Shown here piece after piece: positions 34,655 through 43,498 of a DNA stretch of 64,000 bases. The stretch is from Lachnospiraceae bacterium. Its GTDB lineage: Bacteria > Bacillota > Clostridia > Lachnospirales > Lachnospiraceae. The notes beneath the pieces were generated by a model. That model worked only from the letters and a program-made list of their open reading frames with translations. It was not told the origin of the DNA and searched no databases. Numbering within the stretch: position 1 is the stretch's first letter; every line of letters begins with the position of its first letter. Made by a program: the position numbers and the translations under genes. The DNA is taken from assembly GCA_902363135.1 (NCBI GenBank), contig CABIZF010000002.1, forward strand, positions 124,001 to 188,000. Reading direction: 5' to 3'.

Positions 34655-34658
34655 GTGA

Positions 34659-34728
34659 TTTACAGGAAATTGCATCCTGTAAAGCAGAAACGCTCCGCGA
34701 GGACGCAGTAGGTCATGCATTGCATGAC
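34659..34728. repeat. Two palindromes upstream of dnaX
   Basis: TTTACAGGA/TCCTGTAAA (34659-34683) and GTCATGCA-T-TGCATGAC (34712-34728) are both perfect. They lie in the leader of dnaX; function unknown. Confidence 0.5.
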
Positions 34729-34786
34729 GCGCATCTCGCAGCAAGAATGCCGAGGTATTCTTGAACAGGAAGAGACAGGAGAGAAC

Positions 34787-36496
34787 ATGAGTTATACAGC
34801 ATTATACAGAAAATTTCGCCCGGATACATTTGAAGATGTAAAAGGACAGGATCATATCGTAAAGACACTGCGCAACCAGATCAAGGCGGATCGGATCGGC
34901 CATGCATATCTGTTCTGTGGCACGCGGGGTACCGGTAAGACAACCGTGGCCAAGATCCTTGCGCGGGCAGTAAACTGCGAGCATCCGGTAGATGGCAATC
35001 CGTGTAATGAATGCGCATCCTGTCGGGCGATCGCATCCGGCGCATCGATGAATGTGATCGAAATTGATGCCGCATCGAACAACGGTGTCGATAATATCCG
35101 GGAGATCCGCGAGGAGGTGGCTTATCCGCCGACCGAAGGACGGTATAAGGTCTACATCATTGATGAGGTGCATATGCTTTCTATCGGAGCATTTAATGCA
35201 CTGCTCAAGACACTGGAAGAGCCGCCGTCTTATGTCATTTTCATTCTGGCGACGACGGAGGCGCACAAGATCCCGGTGACGATTCTATCGCGCTGCCAGC
35301 GTTATGATTTTCGCCGGATCAGTCAGGAGACGATTCTGAAGCGGCTGGAAGATCTGATGGAAAAAGAGCAGGTCGACGCGGAAGAAAAGGCGCTGCGCTA
35401 CGTGGCAAAAAAGGGCGACGGTTCGATGCGTGATTCCTTAAGTCTGCTGGATCAGTGTATTGCATTTTATCTCGGAGAAAAGCTGACGTATGATCGGGTG
35501 CTGGAGGTACTCGGCGCAGTCGACACGGATGTGTTCAGTGAGCTTTTGCGTCTGGTTCTGGCAGAACAGATCACAGATGCGATCGCGCTGCTCGACCGTC
35601 TGATCCTTGACGGACGGGATCTGACGCAGTTTGTCAATGATTTTACGTGGTACCTGCGCAATCTGATGCTTTTAAAGGCATCTGACGATATGGAGGATAT
35701 TCTGGATATTTCCACAGAGAATCTTGCACAGCTGCGCGAGGAAGCAGCGATGATCCGGAACGATACGCTTATGCGCTTTATCAGGATTTTTTCCGAGCTG
35801 GCCAATTCGATCCGGTATTCGGTCAACAAGCGGGTTATGCTCGAGATGGCGCTGATCAAGCTGTGCAAGCCGGAGGCGGAGAAGGATGAGCTGTCACTGA
35901 TTGAGCGGATCCGGAAGCTGGAGCGGATGATAGAGCAGGGCATTGCTGTGCCGGGCAGAATGCAGGCACCGTCAGGTGCTTCGGCATCATCAGCGGATGA
36001 CGGAAGATGGGACCCGGCGATGTATGGAGCAAACGGGGATTCGAGGTATGCAGCCTCCGGTGTCGGCGTACCGGCCGGAGGCGCGGGCTATAATAGTACC
36101 GCAGGCAATCCGGAGCCGTTGCTGCCGACCGCAAAGGCCGCGCCGGAGGATCTGAAGAAGGTCAAGGCAATGTGGAAAAACATCATTGTGGAGACCTCTG
36201 CCCCGTTCCGTCTGGCACTTGCCTCAGCGGAAGTGAAATACAATGCGCAGGAAGAAAATGACAACCGTCTGTTCGTCGTGTTTGCGGATTTCCTCGCCGA
36301 GCGCTACATCAACAATGCGGACCGCAAGCGCGAGCTCGAGAGCATTATCGCGGACAAGACCGGCAAGCAGGTAGAGGTGCGTTTTATGCTTGCTGCTGAC
36401 GAGGGCGCCCATCGGGGCAAGCTTGCATCCATTGATATAGACGAAAGAATTCGAGAATTTATTCACGCAGATATAGAAATCGAAGACGAAAACTGA
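34787..36496 (+). CDS. dnaX: DNA polymerase III subunits gamma and tau
   Basis: The 569-residue clamp-loader ATPase has Walker A GTRGTGKT (45-52), the zinc cysteines C64, C73, C76 and C79, Walker B VYIIDEVHM (about 122-130), sensor ATTEAHKIP and the arginine-finger SRCQRYDF. Domain III and a tau-like C-terminal part follow after a variable linker (about 395-470). It loads the sliding clamp during replication. The ATG at 34787 follows GACAGGAGAG; a longer frame to 34715 lacks this. The dnaX-ybaB-recR order is conserved in Firmicutes. I saw no internal A-run frameshift signal for gamma. Confidence 0.95.
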   Translation: MSYTALYRKFRPDTFEDVKGQDHIVKTLRNQIKADRIGHAYLFCGTRGTGKTTVAKILARAVNCEHPVDGNPCNECASCRAIASGASMNVIEIDAASNNGVDNIREIREEVAYPPTEGRYKVYIIDEVHMLSIGAFNALLKTLEEPPSYVIFILATTEAHKIPVTILSRCQRYDFRRISQETILKRLEDLMEKEQVDAEEKALRYVAKKGDGSMRDSLSLLDQCIAFYLGEKLTYDRVLEVLGAVDTDVFSELLRLVLAEQITDAIALLDRLILDGRDLTQFVNDFTWYLRNLMLLKASDDMEDILDISTENLAQLREEAAMIRNDTLMRFIRIFSELANSIRYSVNKRVMLEMALIKLCKPEAEKDELSLIERIRKLERMIEQGIAVPGRMQAPSGASASSADDGRWDPAMYGANGDSRYAASGVGVPAGGAGYNSTAGNPEPLLPTAKAAPEDLKKVKAMWKNIIVETSAPFRLALASAEVKYNAQEENDNRLFVVFADFLAERYINNADRKRELESIIADKTGKQVEVRFMLAADEGAHRGKLASIDIDERIREFIHADIEIEDEN

Positions 36497-36509
36497 TATG
36501 ATAACAACA

Positions 36510-36673
36510 GTTCAGAATAGCAGCAAAATGTAAGGACAGATCATAGCAAATTTATTTGCTGTGAGCTGTAATTACATTTTGGGATAGGCGGGACGCCTAT
36601 CAATCGCAGACAGGAGCTGCTTTAGCAGCGGATAGCCTGCGTAGCAGGCGGGTCTGCGATCTGCATTCTGAAC
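36510..36673. repeat. Multi-branched palindromic element between dnaX and ybaB
   Basis: An outer stem GTTCAGAAT (36510-36518) with ATTCTGAAC (36665-36673) encloses three branches. Branch 1 is AAAATGTAA/TTACATTTT (36525-36580) with an inner AGCAAAT/ATTTGCT stem. Branch 2 is GATAGGCG-gga-CGCCTATC (36583-36601). Branch 3 is ATCGCAGAC/GTCTGCGAT (36603-36660) holding GCTGC/GCAGC and GCCTGC/GCAGGC hairpins. Almost every base is in a stem. It may be a dispersed REP-like element or a structured RNA in the dnaX-ybaB transcript. Confidence 0.7.
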
Positions 36674-36712
36674 GTCTGCATTAGAAAACATAAAAACAGG
36701 AGGATCTAATCC

Positions 36713-37063
36713 ATGGCAAAAAGAGGTGGATTCCCGGGCGGTATGCCGGGAAATATGAATAATCTGATGAAGCAGGCACAGAAAATGCAGAAGCAGATGG
36801 AAGAAAATCAGAAAGCACTGGAAGAAAAAGAATTTACCGCAACGGCAGGCGGCGGCGCAGTAGAGGTGACCGTTTCCGGAAAGCGTGAGATCGTAAAGGT
36901 AAAGCTGTCTGAGGAGGCAGTGGATCCGGACGACGTAGAGATGCTTGAGGACCTGATCGTGGCGGCGACCAATGAGGCACTGCGTCAGGCAGAGGAAGCT
37001 GCCGCTTCCGCGATGTCCGCACTGACTGGCGGCCTTGGCGGACTCGGAGGCTTTGGATTCTGA
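36713..37063 (+). CDS. ybaB: YbaB/EbfC family nucleoid-associated protein
   Basis: The 116-residue protein has the family core: a Gly/Met-rich start ([20 protein letters not shown]), a helix, the strand [20 protein letters not shown], and a glycine-rich end [11 protein letters not shown]. YbaB proteins bind DNA as tweezer-like dimers. AGGAGG precedes the ATG, and its stop overlaps the recR start by one base, so the two are translationally coupled. Confidence 0.92.
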   Translation: MAKRGGFPGGMPGNMNNLMKQAQKMQKQMEENQKALEEKEFTATAGGGAVEVTVSGKREIVKVKLSEEAVDPDDVEMLEDLIVAATNEALRQAEEAAASAMSALTGGLGGLGGFGF

Positions 37064-37659
37064 TGGATTATTACGGAAAGAAGATGTCCAGACTGATCGA
37101 GCAGCTCTCTGCGCTGCCCGGCATCGGCGGCAAGTCTGCCCAGCGTCTGGCATTCCATATCATTCATATGCCAAAGGAGCAGGTGGAACAGCTCACCGAT
37201 GCAATCAAAGATGCCCGTGAGAACATCTGCTACTGCAAAGAGTGCTACACACTGACCGATCAGGAGCTCTGTCCGATCTGCGCGAATCCGCAGAGGGATC
37301 ACCGTACGATCATGGTAGTCGAGAGCACCCGCGACCTTGCGGCTTATGAGAAGACCGGAAAGTATGACGGTGTTTATCACGTCCTGCACGGGGCGATCTC
37401 TCCGATGCTCGGTATCGGTCCTGCCGATATCCGCTTAAAGGAGCTCATGCAACGCCTGCAGGGAGATGTGAATGAAGTCATCATTGCGACCAACTCCAGC
37501 CTGGAAGGCGAGACGACGGCCATGTACATCAGCAAGCTGATCAAGCCTACCGGCATCAAAGTCAGCCGCATTGCAAGTGGCGTCCCGGTCGGAGGAGATC
37601 TGGAGTACATCGACGAGATGACACTGCTGCGTGCACTGGAAGGGCGTGTGGAGCTGTAA
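37063..37659 (+). CDS. recR: Recombination protein RecR
   Basis: The 198-residue protein has the helix-hairpin-helix LSALPGIGGKSAQRLAFHI, the zinc finger CYCKECYTLTDQELCPIC, and the Toprim domain IMVVESTRDLAAYEKTG with YHVLHGAISPMLGIGP. RecR acts with RecF and RecO to load RecA at single-strand gaps. Length is normal for the family. A terminator follows. Confidence 0.96.
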   Translation: MDYYGKKMSRLIEQLSALPGIGGKSAQRLAFHIIHMPKEQVEQLTDAIKDARENICYCKECYTLTDQELCPICANPQRDHRTIMVVESTRDLAAYEKTGKYDGVYHVLHGAISPMLGIGPADIRLKELMQRLQGDVNEVIIATNSSLEGETTAMYISKLIKPTGIKVSRIASGVPVGGDLEYIDEMTLLRALEGRVEL

Positions 37660-37693
37660 TAGTAAGGATATACGGATATACAAAGGCAAGATG

Positions 37694-37739
37694 GCAGCCG
37701 ATACGGAGCAGGAGAAACTGTTCTGTGTCGGCTGCTTTT
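37694..37739 (+). terminator. Terminator after recR
   Basis: GCAGCCGATAC (37694-37704) pairs with GTGTCGGCTGC (37725-37735) with one G-U pair, followed by TTTT. Confidence 0.75.
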
Positions 37740-37809
37740 GTCTTGTTATTTGCTGATGAATCACCTATAATAAAAATAATAGACAAATAAGTAGTAGGGA
37801 GGTGCGGGC

Positions 37810-39402
37810 ATGGGGAGCTATTTAAATCCGGGGAATAAAGGATTTCGGGAAAGTCTGAATTCACAGATTTATGTGGATAAAAGCGGACTGATCGAGCAGA
37901 CGAACGCGGTGTTGGATACAAGAGAAAAATATATGTGCGTGAGCAGGCCAAGGCGGTTTGGAAAATCGATGGCAGCAGATATGTTGACGGCATATTATGA
38001 GCAAAATCAGGACTCTGAAAAGCTGTTTAAAAATCTATATATCGAAAAGAGTCCTTCTTTTCTTACGCATTTAAACAAATACAATGTGCTGAAAATAAAC
38101 GTGCAGGATTTTTTGAGTTCATCGAGTAATGTGGATGAGATGCTGAGTAAGTTTCAAAAATATATTATTTTTGATTTGCTAGATGAATTTACAACGATCC
38201 GCTATCGGGATGAAACAGATATTGTTCAGGTTATGAAAGACGTTTATGCCGGTACACATTATCCGTTTGTAATCCTCATCGATGAATGGGATTGTCTTTT
38301 CCGGGAATACCGGCAGGATCAGGAGGCACAGAGAAAGTATCTGGATTTCCTGCGCATGTGGCTGAAGGATAAGGAATATGTTGCACTTGCTTACATGACC
38401 GGAATTTTACCGATCAAAAAATACGGGACGCATTCTGCACTGAATATGTTTACAGAGTACTCAATGATCAATCCGCGCGGTATGGCAGAGTATTTTGGCT
38501 TTACAGAGTCTGAGGTAAAGGCACTGTGTGATCAATATGGGATGAGCTTTGAAGAGACCAGAGCGTGGTATGATGGCTATGAAATGCTGGTAGTCGAGAA
38601 CGGCGAGCAGAAAATCCGGGAGCTGTACAGCCCAAAATCGGTGGTAGAAGCGATGCGGAGCGGTATTTTTGATAATTACTGGAATCAGACCGAGACCTAT
38701 GAAGCATTGAAGATGTATATCCAGATGAATTTTGATGGATTAAAGGATGCGGTTATTCGGATGCTGGCGGGGGAACGGGTGCCGATTAATACCGGAACAT
38801 TTTCAAATGACATGACGACCTTCGAAAGCAAGGATGATGTTCTGACTCTGCTGGTGCATCTCGGCTATTTGAGCTATCACTGGCCGGATAAGGCTGTGTT
38901 TATTCCAAACAAAGAGATTGCACAGGAGTATATCAATGCAATTAGTACGATGGACTGGAATGAAGTCATGGATTCCATCAGGGCATCGAAAAAACTGCTG
39001 GAAGCCCTGTGGGACGGAGATGAAACTGCGGTGGCAGACGGGATTGCATGTGCGCATGAAGAGGTTTCGATTTTGCAATACAATGATGAAAACTCCCTGA
39101 GCTGCACGATTCACCTTGCGTTCTATTTTGCACGGGAATATTATACGATTATTCGGGAACTTCCGGCAGGGAAGGGATTTGCAGATATCTGTTTTCTTCC
39201 AAGAAAGCTGTATGCAGACAAGCCTGCGTTGCTGATTGAACTCAAGTGGAATCAGGATGTCCACGGGGCAATCGCCCAGATCAAAGAGCGAAACTATACG
39301 GATGCGTTAAAAGACTACAGTGGTAATTTGTTGCTTGTCGGGATTAACTACGACAAAAAGACAAAGACACACAGCTGTAAGATTGAGCGGATGGAAAAAT
39401 AA
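37810..39402 (+). CDS. AAA-ATPase-like protein with C-terminal PD-(D/E)XK nuclease domain
   Basis: The 530-residue protein belongs to the common family that joins an AAA-ATPase-like domain (Pfam AAA-ATPase_like) to a PD-(D/E)XK nuclease. Near the start are FRESLNSQIYVDKSGLI and the P-loop VSRPRRFGKSMAADML (about 44-59), then VILIDEWDCLFRE as Walker B. The C-terminus has GKGFADICFLP with Asp459 and LLIELKW with Glu477 and Lys479. Functions of this large gut-bacterial family are not established; mobility or defence roles have been suggested by inference only. GGGAGGTG precedes the ATG. Confidence 0.8.
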   Translation: MGSYLNPGNKGFRESLNSQIYVDKSGLIEQTNAVLDTREKYMCVSRPRRFGKSMAADMLTAYYEQNQDSEKLFKNLYIEKSPSFLTHLNKYNVLKINVQDFLSSSSNVDEMLSKFQKYIIFDLLDEFTTIRYRDETDIVQVMKDVYAGTHYPFVILIDEWDCLFREYRQDQEAQRKYLDFLRMWLKDKEYVALAYMTGILPIKKYGTHSALNMFTEYSMINPRGMAEYFGFTESEVKALCDQYGMSFEETRAWYDGYEMLVVENGEQKIRELYSPKSVVEAMRSGIFDNYWNQTETYEALKMYIQMNFDGLKDAVIRMLAGERVPINTGTFSNDMTTFESKDDVLTLLVHLGYLSYHWPDKAVFIPNKEIAQEYINAISTMDWNEVMDSIRASKKLLEALWDGDETAVADGIACAHEEVSILQYNDENSLSCTIHLAFYFAREYYTIIRELPAGKGFADICFLPRKLYADKPALLIELKWNQDVHGAIAQIKERNYTDALKDYSGNLLLVGINYDKKTKTHSCKIERMEK

Positions 39403-39449
39403 CGAATCGTACATTCGCAAATCTGGATAAGAAGAAGTCAGAAAGAACT

Positions 39450-39612
39450 GTTATGATAAGAGCAGTGGAAAATAGAATAAGAAAAACGGGGAACCCGGTG
39501 GGAATCCGGGACAGTCACCTCTACTGTAACGCGGACGAAAAAGCTGATCCATTGGCGGTATGCCGAGAAGGGGCTTTGGAGGAGGATGCGAAGTCAGGAT
39601 ATCCGTTGAGAT
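39450..39612 (+). promoter_or_regulatory. Cobalamin riboswitch upstream of the chelatase-ECF operon
   Basis: The conserved core is visible in order: ACGGGGAACCCGGTGGGAAT, CCGGGACAGTCACC, CTACTGTAACGCGGACG, and further on GAAGTCAGGATATCC. These fit the AdoCbl riboswitch consensus (GGTG-AATC, ACTGTAA, GCCAGGA-like boxes). It lies directly before the first chelatase gene, so the operon is probably lowered when cobalamin is sufficient. Confidence 0.85.
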
Positions 39613-39643
39613 CTATTTTTGGGATGAAGAAATAGGCTTTTTT
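39613..39643 (+). terminator. Candidate attenuator after the first riboswitch
   Basis: CTATTT (39613-39618) pairs with AAATAG (39630-39635), followed by GC and six T. This would give transcriptional control by the riboswitch. The stem is short, so confidence is modest. Confidence 0.5.
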
Positions 39644-39707
39644 AAGAGTCTTTTTGTATTCACAGAAAGGCTTTTTTATATTTGGAAAAAGTCAGAAGGG
39701 AGAGACT

Positions 39708-41549
39708 ATGGGGTATCCAATGTCGGCGATTGTCGGACAGGAAGAGGCCAGGCTGGCGCTGTGCCTGCTGGCGGTAAATCCGGCGGTTGGAGGCGTCCTG
39801 TTGATCGGGGGCAGAGGTGTCGGTAAATCAGTGCTGGCAAGAGGGCTGAAGCGTTTTTGCATAGAGCCGTGGATGCAGGCCGGATGGACAGAGGTGCCGG
39901 TCTACATCAATCAGGAGCAGCTGGCCGGGAAGAATGGAATCCTGGAGCGTGCAAAGTCCAGCTGGCTGTATATGGATGAGATTAACCTTCTGGCAGATCA
40001 GGCAGGAAGAACGTTGGCGGTCGAGGCAGACTGCCGGGGTATGATTGGCACGATGGATCCGGAGGAGGGAAGTCTGCCAGAATATTTAAAGGAGCGCTTT
40101 GGACTCACGGTTTTTCTTGAAGGGGAAAAGGAGCCGGAAAAGCGGATGGAAATCATCCGGAGGAATCTGGAATATGAAGCAACCCCGGAACGGTTTCAAA
40201 GCAGCTGGAAAATGCGGGAGCAAAAGCTCGCAGCTCAGATCCAGGCAGCACAGAAACGGATGCGGCAGGTGCGGGTGACAGAGTCCGCCCGTGCGGCAGC
40301 AGCGGAAATGACAGAAGAAGCAGGATGTGCAGGAAACCGTGCGGAACTGTATCTGATTGAGACAGCCCGTGCGCTGGCGGCCTGGGAGAACGCGACGGTG
40401 ATCTGTGCGTCGCATCTGGCACACGCGGCGTATTTTGTGCTTCCGGGAAGAGGGAAGCTGCGTCTGAGCGGACAGTGGAGGAATGCATTTTCGAAGGGGA
40501 CGCAGGAGGAGCCAGGAGCGCGTGTATCACCGCCAGAACCTTCCCGGCAGGAAAGCGGGGAAGGCTCCGTGACGGCGGCAGGCGGCCAGGCAGCATCACC
40601 GTCTGGCGAACCGGCAGCATCACCGGCAGGCAGACCGGCTTCCACGTCTGCATCCCCATCGGACGGGGAAATAACAGCAGAGAGTGGAAAATCGACCAGT
40701 CAGGATTCAGATGAAAATCAGGAATGGCCCCAAATGGAGCAGCCCCCGGATGAGAATGCATGGCTTTTGCAGGAAGAACGGCAGAAACGTCATGCGCCGG
40801 GGAAAAATGGCCGACGCAGGGAACTGCAGATTTCTTCGGATACCGGTCACTGTATCCGGGCAGTGCCGGGGAGCTGCAGGGAATTTTCAGAGATCGCGTT
40901 GAGTGCGACCTTGCTTCATGCAGCGGCACACAGCGGTGGAAAGCTGCCGCTTCAGATCCGGGAGACGGACATCCGGAAAAAGGTTCGGGAGGGCAGAGGC
41001 GGATATTATATTCTGTTCGCCGTCGATGCAAGCGCATCGATGGGCGGGGCAAAGCGTCTGGAGCTAACCGGGCGGACGATCGTATCGATGCTGCGCGAGT
41101 CCTACGAGAAGCGGGACAAAGTAGCGATGGCGGTCTTTCAGGGACAGAGCGCTTCGCTGTTGCTGGAATTTACGAACAGTCCGGAGCTGGCGCAGAAACG
41201 GCTGCAGGCATTTCCGGTAAAAGGCAGGACGCCGCTGGCAGAAGGGCTCCGGCTTTCCCACCGGATCCTGCTTGGCGCGATGCAGAAAGAGCGTGGCGCA
41301 TTTCCGGTGCTGGTCCTGATCACCGATGGCCGGGCGACGGCCGGGGGCGAAGATCCGGTGCAGGAGGCGCTTTTGGAGGCGCGGCAGTTTGCGCAGGCGC
41401 AGATTCCCTGTATTGTGATCGATACGGAACAGGGCCGTGTGCGGCTTGGAATCGCTGGGAAGCTGGCAAAGGAAATGAACGGAAAGCTGTACCGGCTTCA
41501 GGGAGATGAGACGGAGCTGGGCGGTCTGATTCAAAGGGTATTGTTATGA
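39708..41549 (+). CDS. AAA + VWA chelatase subunit (ChlD/BchD/CobT-like)
   Basis: The 613-residue protein has an N-terminal AAA domain with an intact P-loop GGRGVGKS (34-41) and Walker B SSWLYMDEINLL (about 85-95). A Pro/Ser-rich acidic linker follows (about 270-385). The C-terminal VWA domain has a complete MIDAS site: DASAS at 440-444, T508 in GRTPLAEG and D540 in LITDGRA. In magnesium and cobalt chelatases this subunit pairs with the ChlI ring and the large subunit ChlH/CobN to drive ATP-dependent metal insertion into a tetrapyrrole. The gene follows the riboswitch and is the first of eight tightly packed genes. AGAAGGGAGAG supports ATG 39708. Confidence 0.85.
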   Translation: MGYPMSAIVGQEEARLALCLLAVNPAVGGVLLIGGRGVGKSVLARGLKRFCIEPWMQAGWTEVPVYINQEQLAGKNGILERAKSSWLYMDEINLLADQAGRTLAVEADCRGMIGTMDPEEGSLPEYLKERFGLTVFLEGEKEPEKRMEIIRRNLEYEATPERFQSSWKMREQKLAAQIQAAQKRMRQVRVTESARAAAAEMTEEAGCAGNRAELYLIETARALAAWENATVICASHLAHAAYFVLPGRGKLRLSGQWRNAFSKGTQEEPGARVSPPEPSRQESGEGSVTAAGGQAASPSGEPAASPAGRPASTSASPSDGEITAESGKSTSQDSDENQEWPQMEQPPDENAWLLQEERQKRHAPGKNGRRRELQISSDTGHCIRAVPGSCREFSEIALSATLLHAAAHSGGKLPLQIRETDIRKKVREGRGGYYILFAVDASASMGGAKRLELTGRTIVSMLRESYEKRDKVAMAVFQGQSASLLLEFTNSPELAQKRLQAFPVKGRTPLAEGLRLSHRILLGAMQKERGAFPVLVLITDGRATAGGEDPVQEALLEARQFAQAQIPCIVIDTEQGRVRLGIAGKLAKEMNGKLYRLQGDETELGGLIQRVLL

Positions 41550-41589
41550 ATTTATCCGAGATTGATGGCGGAAAAGAGAGGAGACAGAG

Positions 41590-42501
41590 GTGGAAAAAAA
41601 CTACGGATATCCGTTTTCGGCGATTGTAGGACAGGAGGAAATGAAGCTGGCGCTGTTGTTGAATGTGGTGAATCCCAGACTTGGCGGTGTACTGATACAG
41701 GGAGAAAAGGGGACGGCAAAGTCGACAGCAGTGCGTGGTCTGGCTGCGCTGATCCCGCAGATGAAGGTGGTAGAGCTGCCAGTGAGCGCGACGGAGGACC
41801 GGGTCGTCGGGACTTTGAATCTGGAAAAGGCACTACAGGAAGGGGAAAAGCGTTTTTCTCCGGGCCTGCTTGCAGAGGCGGACGGAAATATCCTCTATGT
41901 AGATGAGATTAATCTTCTGGAAGATCACATCGTAGACCTTTTGCTGGATGCAGCCGCGATGGGCGTCAATCATGTAGAGCGTGAGGGCATTTCCTGCGAG
42001 CATCCGGCCCGTTTTATTCTGGTCGGGACGATGAATCCGGAGGAGGGACAGCTGCGCCCGCAGCTTCTGGACCGGTTCGGCCTGATGGCACAGGTAAAAG
42101 GAGAGCGGGAGACGAAGGAGCGCATGGAGGTCATCGCAAGAAGACTGGCCTACGAGGAAGATCCCGGCGCATTTGCGGCGCAGTGGGAGGAGCAGGAGCA
42201 TGCGCTCACCGAACGGATTTTGCAGGCACGTAAACGGCTGCCGCAGGTAGGGTATCCGAAGGAAATTCTGGAAAAGGCTGCCCAGATCGGGATCGAGCTT
42301 GAGATCGATGGGCACCGGGCGGACATCTGTATGGCGAATGCGGCACGCACGATCTGTGCATGGGAGGGACGGACCGAGGTTCAGCTCGCAGATCTGGAGC
42401 GCGGAGCGATGTTTGCGCTTCCGCACCGGATGCGCAGAAGGCCGTTTGAGGAGGCTGATTTCCAGCCGGAGCAGATCCGAAGGATTTTATATGGAGCGTA
42501 G
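41590..42501 (+). CDS. AAA chelatase subunit (ChlI/BchI/CobS-like)
   Basis: The 303-residue protein is a ChlI-type AAA ATPase: [19 protein letters not shown] at the start, P-loop GEKGTAKS (38-45), the ChlI signature [19 protein letters not shown], and Walker [12 protein letters not shown] (100-110). It would form the hexameric motor working with the VWA subunit. The start is a GTG at 41590 after AGAGGAGACAGAG. Its last 11 bases overlap the radical SAM gene, indicating translational coupling. ChlI normally serves chlorophyll synthesis, but no chlorophyll gene is near; the CobN gene and the B12 riboswitch argue for cobalt. Confidence 0.88.
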   Translation: MEKNYGYPFSAIVGQEEMKLALLLNVVNPRLGGVLIQGEKGTAKSTAVRGLAALIPQMKVVELPVSATEDRVVGTLNLEKALQEGEKRFSPGLLAEADGNILYVDEINLLEDHIVDLLLDAAAMGVNHVEREGISCEHPARFILVGTMNPEEGQLRPQLLDRFGLMAQVKGERETKERMEVIARRLAYEEDPGAFAAQWEEQEHALTERILQARKRLPQVGYPKEILEKAAQIGIELEIDGHRADICMANAARTICAWEGRTEVQLADLERGAMFALPHRMRRRPFEEADFQPEQIRRILYGA

Positions 42502-43498
42502 ACGCAGGCTGATCGTGCTCTGGGTGACGGGGACGTGTCAGCTGTCCTGTAAATATTGCTACGCGACACACCGGTCTTCTGAGAAGATGGAGGAGTCCGT
42601 GGCATTTGCCGCCCTGCAGCTTTTTGAAAAGGAGCCGCTGACGGTTCAGTTTGCAGGCGGGGAGCCGCTTCTGAACTGGGAGCTGATCGAGGCGGTAACG
42701 GAGTATGTGGAAAAGCAAAGGCCGGGGACCAGGCTTCAGCTGCAGACGAACGGGATCAGCATGGACAGGCAGAAGGCGGATTACATCAGGGAGCATAAAA
42801 TTGCGACCGGAGTCAGCCTGGATGGGATTCCGGAGGTCAACGAACGGCTGCGCGGCCGGACGGCAGAGGCGGTGGCGGGGATCCGGACGTTGGGCGAAGC
42901 AGGTGTTTATGTGAACCTGAATGCCGTCGTCACGTCTGTGAACGTACAAAAGCTGCCGCAGCTGGTAGATTTTGCGTGGTATCTGGAGTCTGTGGCGGGG
43001 ATCGGACTGGATCTTCTGCGTGCAGCCGGGCGTGGAGAAGAGGCATTTGCGCAGCTGCGGGCGGATGAGGCAGAGCTTGTGCAGGCACTTTGGAAAATGG
43101 AGGAGCGCAGCCGCATGCTGGAACGGCTTTCCGGGAGGAAAATCGTATTGCGGGAGATTGACGAGGCAGCACGCAGGAAAAGAGTGGGAAAGCGGTTGCC
43201 GTACTGCTTTGCTTCCTGCGGAAACGCGGTGGCGGTGTTGCCAAATGGAGACTGTTATCCATGTGGATCCTTAGCGGGCAGGCCGGAGTACTATATGGGA
43301 AATGTCATGGATCAGGTGCGCTTCCTTCGATTAGAACCGGATGGGGCATTTGCAGATCCGGAGAAGTGTGCCACGTGTCCGGGGCGGCTGGTATGTCCGG
43401 GTGCCTGCCCGTCGAGAAGGATTTTAAACGGAGAAACCGAAGAGGACTGTGCGATGCGACGCACGGCGTTTCAGATTGTGGAGCAGAACGATGTTTGA
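42491..43498 (+). CDS. Radical SAM/SPASM-type protein in the chelatase operon
   Basis: The 335-residue protein has the radical SAM cluster motif [15 protein letters not shown] (C16, C20, C23), [12 protein letters not shown], and LQTNGISM. The C-terminal part is cysteine-rich ([21 protein letters not shown], then [18 protein letters not shown]), like SPASM domains that bind extra 4Fe-4S clusters. SPASM enzymes often modify peptides or act as maturases. The gene overlaps ChlI by 11 bases and CobN by 8, so it is an integral part of the chelatase unit. Its substrate is unknown; modification of a tetrapyrrole or of a chelatase or transport protein are both possible. Confidence 0.82.
   Translation: MERRRRLIVLWVTGTCQLSCKYCYATHRSSEKMEESVAFAALQLFEKEPLTVQFAGGEPLLNWELIEAVTEYVEKQRPGTRLQLQTNGISMDRQKADYIREHKIATGVSLDGIPEVNERLRGRTAEAVAGIRTLGEAGVYVNLNAVVTSVNVQKLPQLVDFAWYLESVAGIGLDLLRAAGRGEEAFAQLRADEAELVQALWKMEERSRMLERLSGRKIVLREIDEAARRKRVGKRLPYCFASCGNAVAVLPNGDCYPCGSLAGRPEYYMGNVMDQVRFLRLEPDGAFADPEKCATCPGRLVCPGACPSRRILNGETEEDCAMRRTAFQIVEQNDV

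Noticed and set aside
34500..34786. SRP RNA gene upstream of dnaX, as in some Bacilli
   Set aside because: No 4.5S/SRP core such as the GGAA tetraloop helix with flanking consensus was seen; the region is terminator, element B3 and palindromes.
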